Shown in pieces: positions 6,704 through 10,376 of a stretch of 10,376 bases of DNA. The notes beneath the pieces are model-generated. The model ran no database searches and had not been told where the DNA came from. It worked only from the letters and a program-made list of their open reading frames with translations. The stretch comes from a bacterium (GTDB taxonomy: Bacteria > Pseudomonadota > Alphaproteobacteria > Caulobacterales > Hyphomonadaceae). A program made the translations under genes and the position numbers. The first letter of the stretch is position 1. Each line of letters opens with the position of its first letter. Location: the NCBI GenBank assembly GCA_030824255.1, contig JAVBYB010000468.1, positions 1 to 10,376 on the forward strand, written 5' to 3'.

Positions 6704-7090
6704 ATGGCCGTCGACCTGTCCATGCCCGTCCTCGTCGTGGACGATTATCAGACTATGATCCGGATTATCCGGAACCTGCTCAACCAGCTTGGCTTCAAGA
6801 ACATTGAAGAAGCCAAGGACGGCAAGCAGGCCCTCGAAAAGCTGAACGCCGGCAAGTTCGGCCTTGTGATCTCCGACTGGAACATGGAGCCGATGACCGG
6901 CTTCGAACTGCTCCAGCAGGTCCGGGCCAGCGACAAGCTGAAAGCCACCCCGTTCATCATGGTGACCGCCGAGTCGAAGACGGAGAACGTCATCGCGGCG
7001 AAGAAGGCCGGCGTGAACAACTACATCGTGAAGCCGTTCAACGCGGAAACGCTGAAGGGCAAACTCAAGACGGTGCTGGGGGAGTTCTAG
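6704..7090 (+). CDS. cheY: CheY-type single-domain response regulator
   Basis: A 128-residue stand-alone receiver domain, expected to be phosphorylated by a CheA kinase and to bind the flagellar switch. All receiver residues are visible: acidic pair D13-D14 (VVDDY), phosphoacceptor D58 in SDWNMEPMTGFELL, T88 in VTAE, Y107 and K110-P111 in NYIVKPF. The DWNM and the Tyr at the E. coli Y106 position are those of motility CheY proteins rather than of general receivers. I start at the ATG at 6704 because the conserved MAVDLSMPVLVVDD begin there and GGGAG (6688-6692) lies upstream; in-frame ATGs at 6647-6668 would add a non-conserved leader overlapping the palindrome. cheZ follows 2 nt after the stop. 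No receptor, CheA or CheW gene is in the window, so the kinase is encoded elsewhere. Confidence 0.93.
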   Translation: MAVDLSMPVLVVDDYQTMIRIIRNLLNQLGFKNIEEAKDGKQALEKLNAGKFGLVISDWNMEPMTGFELLQQVRASDKLKATPFIMVTAESKTENVIAAKKAGVNNYIVKPFNAETLKGKLKTVLGEF

Positions 7091-7092
7091 CC

Positions 7093-7722
7093 ATGGCTGC
7101 TGCAGAAGCTGCACAGAAAATCCGTGTTGCGATGGACCAGCTCCGCGCAACCGGCGTTCGCGAGCGCCCGCTGGTCGAGGTTCTCGACCTGTCGCATCAG
7201 ATGGCCGATGCAATGACCGCCTTCTTCGGCTCGCTCGACAAGTCCATCATTGGCGAGTTCCGCTATCTGGCCGACTTCATCCAGAAGGCGCGCGACGAGA
7301 TTTCGGGCCTTCAGGCCAATGACATCAAGGACACGCGCCTGCCCGGCGCATCCGTCGAACTGGATGCCGTTGTGCGCGACACCGAGAAGGCCACCGAGAC
7401 CATCATGGCCGAAGCCGAAGGGCTGATGGCGAAAGAGCCGACCGACCTCGCCGCCTACAAGGCGGATGTGGACGCGGCGATGATGCGCATCTTCGAAGCC
7501 TGCTCGTTCCAGGATCTGACCGGCCAGCGCGTGACCAAGGTTATCTCGACCCTGCGCCACATCGAGGATCGTGTGACGAAGTTCGCCAGTGCGCTCGGCG
7601 TTGTAGACACGGCGCAGGAAGAAACCCCGGAAGACGCTCGCAAGCGCGAGCTGCTGCTCAACGGCCCCGCGATGAACGGCCCTGCGACCACGCAGGACGA
7701 CATCGATGCGCTGTTTGCATAA
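7093..7722 (+). CDS. cheZ: protein phosphatase CheZ
   Basis: CheZ dephosphorylates CheY-P and so ends the flagellar switching signal. The 209-residue protein is mostly helical, as expected for the long four-helix-bundle dimer. The catalytic motif FQDLTGQ (139-145) aligns with the E. coli FQDLTGQ, placing D141 and Q145 at the E. coli D143 and Q147 positions, with Q145 the residue that positions water on CheY. Near the C-terminus the linker motif LLLNGP (187-192) matches the E. coli SLLNGP, and the tail TQDDIDALFA corresponds to the CheY-binding helix. The ATG at 7093 has GGGGGAG (7078-7084) 8 nt upstream, inside the end of cheY, so the pair is one operon. A strong terminator follows 32 bp after the stop. 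The length is similar to E. coli CheZ. Confidence 0.93.
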   Translation: MAAAEAAQKIRVAMDQLRATGVRERPLVEVLDLSHQMADAMTAFFGSLDKSIIGEFRYLADFIQKARDEISGLQANDIKDTRLPGASVELDAVVRDTEKATETIMAEAEGLMAKEPTDLAAYKADVDAAMMRIFEACSFQDLTGQRVTKVISTLRHIEDRVTKFASALGVVDTAQEETPEDARKRELLLNGPAMNGPATTQDDIDALFA

Positions 7723-7754
7723 CGGCCAGGCGCGGCCGGACTGACCAGATGAAG

Positions 7755-7790
7755 GAAGGGCCGCAGGCGACTGCGGCCCTTCTGCTTTTT
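7755..7790 (+). terminator. strong intrinsic terminator of cheY-cheZ
   Basis: GAAGGGCCGCAG (7755-7766) and CTGCGGCCCTTC (7771-7782) form a perfect 12-bp stem closed by a GCGA tetraloop of the GNRA class, followed by TGC and five T (7786-7790). It lies 32 bp after cheZ and separates that operon from the histidine kinase gene. The first arm is repeated exactly in the terminator at 9749. Confidence 0.95.
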
Positions 7791-7807
7791 GGGGAATGCG
7801 CCCGCAT

Positions 7808-7832
7808 GGAACTCCATAAGAGTCATATCGCT
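7808..7832 (+). promoter_or_regulatory. possible EcfG-type stress promoter (GGAAC-N16-CGCT)
   Basis: GGAAC (7808-7812) is followed after 16 nt by CGCT (7829-7832). The alphaproteobacterial general-stress sigma factor EcfG recognises GGAAC-N16/17-CGTT, so the -35 box is perfect and the -10 box has one mismatch. The site is 85 bp before the kinase start, and kinases of the HisKA_2/HWE group often act in this stress pathway. One near match can occur by chance, so this is tentative. Confidence 0.25.
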
Positions 7833-7916
7833 GCACAATTGTCTTGCAAACGCGGGGCATCGGCCCAATGGCGTGATTTCGCCGAAAGGCTCACGCAGAT
7901 GGCAGGAGCCAGCGGA

Positions 7917-9020
7917 ATGAACCCGGATAGCCCCAGCGGCTCGGAGAGCGCGGAACACCTGTCGGAGACGCCGCATCTGGCCGAGGCGCTTGAAAGCGAC
8001 CGCTTCAAGCAGTTTCTCGACCACATGCCGTTCGCCGTCGCCGTCTCGCAACTGGCGCCAACGGAAACCATCACCTACGCCAATCTCGGATTCGAGCGCC
8101 TGATGCGCGAACCCGCGAGCGCAGTGCTCGGGAAAACCTGGGACGTGTTGTCCGGCGTCGGCGTTGGCGCTGCAGAGGACAAGACGCTCAGCGACGCCAT
8201 CACGAGCGCCGACGATTATCTGGGCGTATTCCGGATCGGGAACGACGGCGAGGCGATCTCCGTGGATGCCTGGTCGAACATCATCCTCAATGAGGAGGGC
8301 GCGCCCACCTATCGCCTTGTGGCGCTTGCCAACATCGGCGATCGCGCGTCGACGGACCAGGAGAAGCTGGAGCAGCAGGTACAGGCGAAGGACATCCTCC
8401 TCCGCGAGCTGCAGCATCGCGTGAAGAACAATCTCCAGATGATCACGGCGCTGATCCGGCTTGAAGCCCGTAACCTGCGCGGCAATCCGGCGAAGGAGCC
8501 TTTCGACCGGCTGGCCGGCAGGATCGATTCATTGTCGCTGCTTTACAGGTCGATGGCGGAGAGCCCTGTCGACGACAGCATCGACCTTGGCGTCTATCTC
8601 AGCCAGATCGCGTCTTCCGTGATGCAGGCGCATGCGGTGGAAGGCATTCGGCTAGACCTCAAGGTTGATGCCTGGCCCGTGTCGATCAACGTCGCGATGC
8701 CGACGGGGCTTGTCGTCAACGAGCTGCTGACCAACTCCCTCAAGCACGCTTTCACAGGGCGCGAGGGCGGCACGATCACGCTTCATAGTCTTGTGACGCA
8801 GACCGGATGCAACGTCATCGTGGCCGATGACGGCAGGGGGCTGCCGGAAGGCGCGCGTTGGCCTGTTCCGGGCAAGATGACGGCGCTGATCGTGCAGTCC
8901 CTCAAGCAGAATGCGGGCGCTGTCCTGAGCATCGAGTCGGCGCCCGATAGCGGCATGCGGGCGACCATTACATTCAGTCGCGCGGACGCAGCACCCGAGG
9001 GACATGGCGCTGCAGGATGA
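7917..9020 (+). CDS. cytosolic PAS-HisKA_2 sensor histidine kinase
   Basis: A 367-residue soluble kinase with no membrane segment. Residues about 25-135 look like a PAS sensor domain (FLDHMPFAVAV, YANLGFERLM, GKTWDVLSG). A short coiled stretch leads to the HisKA_2 dimerisation helix LRELQHRVKNNLQ with phosphoacceptor H167. The GHKL ATPase domain has the N-box NELLTN (N268, N273) and DDGRGLP (304-310). The usual GxGxxL second glycine box is replaced by GKMTALIVQSLKQN (319-332), a variation I associate with some HisKA_2 kinases. The frame is open from 7749, but that start lies inside the terminator; ATG 7917 has AGGAG (7904-7908) 8 nt upstream and is preferred. ATGs at 7806 and 7899 are alternatives. 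No partner response regulator is adjacent; cheY upstream belongs to a separate transcript. The signal sensed is unknown. Confidence 0.88.
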   Translation: MNPDSPSGSESAEHLSETPHLAEALESDRFKQFLDHMPFAVAVSQLAPTETITYANLGFERLMREPASAVLGKTWDVLSGVGVGAAEDKTLSDAITSADDYLGVFRIGNDGEAISVDAWSNIILNEEGAPTYRLVALANIGDRASTDQEKLEQQVQAKDILLRELQHRVKNNLQMITALIRLEARNLRGNPAKEPFDRLAGRIDSLSLLYRSMAESPVDDSIDLGVYLSQIASSVMQAHAVEGIRLDLKVDAWPVSINVAMPTGLVVNELLTNSLKHAFTGREGGTITLHSLVTQTGCNVIVADDGRGLPEGARWPVPGKMTALIVQSLKQNAGAVLSIESAPDSGMRATITFSRADAAPEGHGAAG

Positions 9021-9027
9021 CATGCCC

Positions 9028-9048
9028 TCGACGCTCCACCCGCGTCGA
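9028..9048 (+). other. hairpin after the histidine kinase gene
   Basis: TCGACGC (9028-9034) and GCGTCGA (9042-9048) form a 7-bp stem with a 7-nt loop, 8 nt after the kinase stop codon. TCGACGCT also recurs directly at 9045-9052, so an alternative 10-bp dyad GCGTCGACGC (9042-9051) exists. No T-tract follows. It may be a weak terminator or a 3' stabilising hairpin. The rest of the 144-bp gap to the TPR gene (9021-9164) shows no gene, only presumed promoter sequence. Confidence 0.35.
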
Positions 9049-9164
9049 CGCTACGGCAACCAGCGTGGCTAGCAGCACAACAGCGCGAGCTTCCGACAAA
9101 ACCTGATGCTGAACTTTCTGCCGGTGGTCTATGCTGGCTGAAACGAAGCATATGGGAGGATGCG

Positions 9165-9719
9165 ATGCGCGGACTGATCGTTTCGGTACTGGTTCTTGCT
9201 GCGGTCGGTTCGTCCGCCGGCGTCGCCAGCGCACAGCCGGGGCTGAGCGGCGGCAACGATATCAACGCCATCGACAGGTCGCTTCGCATCGACGAGGACA
9301 AGAAGCGGGCGCGTGAGACGGAGCGCAAGGAGGGGCTGGCCGCGCTGCAGGCCGGGAACTTTGCGCAGGCCGAAAAGAACTTCGCCAAGCTTCTGTCGTT
9401 CGCGCCCACCACCAGCGATGCCAGCTATCTGATGGGGCTGAGTCAGCTCGGGCTCGAGAAATGGCCCGAGGCGAAAGCGTCTCTCGCCGCTGCCGTTGCG
9501 AATGAGCCGACGCGGCCGGAGCCGAAGGCGCGGCTGGGCGTGGCGCACGTGATGCTCGGCGACATCAATGGCGCCGCAGACCAGCACGACGCGCTCAGCG
9601 CAATGTGGGCCGCGTGCAACCGCTGCGATGGCGCGCAGGCAATCGCTGACAGCCTTACCATGCTCGACAAGATACTGGTGGCGGCAACGAAAAAGCCGGC
9701 GCCTGCCACGGCCGGCTGA
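9165..9719 (+). CDS. exported TPR-repeat protein with a CxxC pair, function unknown
   Basis: A 184-residue protein with a Sec signal peptide: R2, hydrophobic core 4-19, and a probable cut after ASA at residue 23 (VASA/QPG), placing it in the periplasm. After a charged linker come about two TPR units: 52-85 (EGLAALQAGNFAQAEKNFAK) and 86-119 (SYLMGLSQLGLEKWPEAKAS), with a third, incomplete helical pair from about 121 (RLGVAHVMLGDINGAADQHD). C151-N-R-C154 lies at the end of that third unit and could form a disulfide; these are the only cysteines in the mature protein. The C-terminus is short and Ala/Pro-rich. The ATG at 9165 has GGGAGG (9154-9159) 5 nt upstream. It is separate from the kinase gene (144-bp gap) and converges with the RTX gene. 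TPRs usually bind partner proteins; the partner cannot be deduced. Confidence 0.85.
   Translation: MRGLIVSVLVLAAVGSSAGVASAQPGLSGGNDINAIDRSLRIDEDKKRARETERKEGLAALQAGNFAQAEKNFAKLLSFAPTTSDASYLMGLSQLGLEKWPEAKASLAAAVANEPTRPEPKARLGVAHVMLGDINGAADQHDALSAMWAACNRCDGAQAIADSLTMLDKILVAATKKPAPATAG
9690..9717 (-). terminator. probable intrinsic terminator of the RTX gene, inside the TPR gene end
   Basis: On the minus strand AGCCGGC (9717-9711), a 10-nt loop and GCCGGCT (9700-9694) form a 7-bp stem, followed by four further T (complement of 9693-9690). It is oriented to end transcripts coming from the RTX gene, about 80 bp beyond its stop, and lies in the last 30 bases of the convergent TPR gene, whose final codons encode the KKPAPATAG tail. 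Confidence 0.6.
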
Positions 9720-9748
9720 CAAGATCGCGCCAAAGCGTGTCAAACGAA

Positions 9749-9777
9749 GAAGGGCCGCAGCGCGCTGTGGCTCTTTT
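9749..9777 (+). terminator. intrinsic terminator of the TPR gene
   Basis: GAAGGGCCGCAG (9749-9760), loop CGCG and CTGTGGCTCTTT (9765-9776) form a 12-bp stem with three G-T pairs, followed by TTTT (9774-9777, partly in the stem). It starts 29 bp after the TPR stop. The left arm is identical to that of the cheY-cheZ terminator at 7755. On the minus strand the stem is followed by CTTCTTCG, so it might also slow transcription from the RTX gene. Confidence 0.8.
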
Positions 9778-9798
9778 GCGTTGAAACTGGCCTTCGGT

Positions 9799-10376
9799 CT
9801 ATCCGAACAGCCCCCAGCCCGGCGCCTCGTCCTGAGCGATCCCCCGCAGTTCCGGAGCGAGACCGCGCAGATCATCATTGTCTGGCCATAGCAGGGTTGG
9901 CCTTGCGAGCGAGGCCGGCGCTTCGGGTTCGCCGATTGCCGCAAACAGCGCCATCTCGGTTTCCTGATCGGCAGCGGCCGGCGCATCAACCAGTGCATTC
10001 CATTGCGCAAGGGTCAGGCCTGCAACATTGAGCGCCACGAAGTTGCCGCCAGCATAGCCGAGCAGCGTGTCGTCCGACTGGCCGTCGCCATCCGCATCGA
10101 GCGTGACGAAGCCAAGCCAGGAAAGGCCGGCGAGCGAGAACCGATCTTCAGCCGTATTGAAGTCGAAGCCGACATCCCAGACGGCGTTGGCGCCAAGGTC
10201 GAAGGTGTCTGCGCCAGCGCCGCCGGTGAGCGAGTCGACACCATCTCCGCCTACCAAGCGATCATTGCCATCGCCGCCGACGATCCAGTCCGCGCCGGCT
10301 CCGCCTTCCAGGCGATCGCTACCAGCGAGACCGACGAGAATATCTGCGCCAGCGGCGCCCCGCAGAACGTTGTCCG
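9799..10376 (-). CDS. RTX (hemolysin-type calcium-binding) protein, C-terminal part; gene runs off the right edge
   Basis: The last 191 codons of a probably secreted calcium-binding protein. Counting from the first visible residue, residues 6-59 are six contiguous nonapeptide units of the RTX type GGxGxDxLx (for example [36 protein letters not shown]), which build a calcium-filled parallel beta-roll. They are followed by the [19 protein letters not shown] segment typical of the end of such rolls and by [11 protein letters not shown], another acidic calcium-type loop. The remaining tail (about 70 residues) is Ala/Pro/Asp-rich and ends in GWGLFG; type I secretion signals are C-terminal and poorly conserved, so this tail is the likely export signal. 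There are no cysteines. The start is outside the window; a TTG at 10257 within the repeats is not a start. Whether the missing N-terminus carries an enzyme (protease, lipase) or adhesin domain is unknown. Confidence 0.9.
   Translation of the reverse strand, partial: DNVLRGAAGADILVGLAGSDRLEGGAGADWIVGGDGNDRLVGGDGVDSLTGGAGADTFDLGANAVWDVGFDFNTAEDRFSLAGLSWLGFVTLDADGDGQSDDTLLGYAGGNFVALNVAGLTLAQWNALVDAPAAADQETEMALFAAIGEPEAPASLARPTLLWPDNDDLRGLAPELRGIAQDEAPGWGLFG

Noticed and set aside
7749..7916. Upstream start of the histidine kinase at 7749
   Set aside because: That ATG and its next codons lie inside the cheY-cheZ terminator hairpin; the ATG at 7917 has a proper AGGAG site.
7455..8417. Minus-strand open frame of 320 codons
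   Set aside because: It overlaps cheZ, the strong terminator and the kinase gene on the opposite strand; composition is that of a shadow frame.
9799..10257. RTX gene starting at the TTG at 10257
   Set aside because: The frame stays open to the window edge and the upstream codons continue the nonapeptide repeats in register, so the true start is beyond the window.
10210..10360. DNA repeat array or CRISPR-like periodicity at the right edge
   Set aside because: The 27-bp periodicity comes from the RTX nonapeptide codons; there are no identical repeats with unique spacers.
1..10376. tRNA, rRNA or insertion-sequence remnants
   Set aside because: I saw no tRNA-like cloverleaf, rRNA motif, transposase frame or terminal inverted repeats with target duplication in any gap.

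Overview
The window looks like chromosomal DNA of a GC-rich alphaproteobacterium, most likely of the Caulobacterales/Hyphomonadaceae type. Four things point there: an alphaproteobacterial style of IleS C-terminus, the DUF3035 lipoprotein beside lspA, a cytosolic HisKA_2-type histidine kinase, and GANTC sites concentrated between genes. The lineage is inferred from gene content and style; no marker gene was compared.

Left part (1-6467, all minus strand, read from right to left): a MaoC-type hydratase, ribF (FMN/FAD synthesis), ileS (isoleucyl-tRNA synthetase), lspA (lipoprotein signal peptidase), a DUF3035 lipoprotein and the first 255 codons of mutL (mismatch repair), which runs off the left edge. 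Spacing suggests three transcription groups: maoC-ribF (3 nt apart, same frame); ileS-lspA-lipoprotein (overlapping or close); and mutL after a 138-bp gap with two hairpins. A 180-bp gap separates ribF and ileS. LspA would process the lipobox of the lipoprotein encoded next to it.

Middle (6468-7790): a 236-bp divergent intergenic region with several perfect palindromes and two GANTC sites. It is followed on the plus strand by a cheY-cheZ pair (single-domain response regulator and its phosphatase), closed by a very strong intrinsic terminator. This is a chemotaxis signal-output and signal-termination pair without receptors, CheA or CheW nearby.

Right part (7791-10376): a cytosolic PAS-HisKA_2-HATPase histidine kinase (+), an exported TPR protein with a CxxC pair (+), and convergently on the minus strand the C-terminal 191 residues of an RTX (hemolysin-type calcium-binding) protein, probably a type I secretion substrate, running off the right edge. 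The TPR and RTX genes converge on two intrinsic terminators; the RTX one lies inside the TPR reading frame.

Most of the window is ordinary housekeeping and signalling, and I see no clearly new multi-gene system. The points most worth a second look are the unusually short RibF N-terminus joined in frame to maoC by a single stop, the IleS tail lacking its zinc ligands, the intergenic enrichment of GANTC, the palindrome-rich cheY/maoC promoter region, the CxxC-containing TPR protein, and a terminator sequence shared by two neighbouring transcription units.
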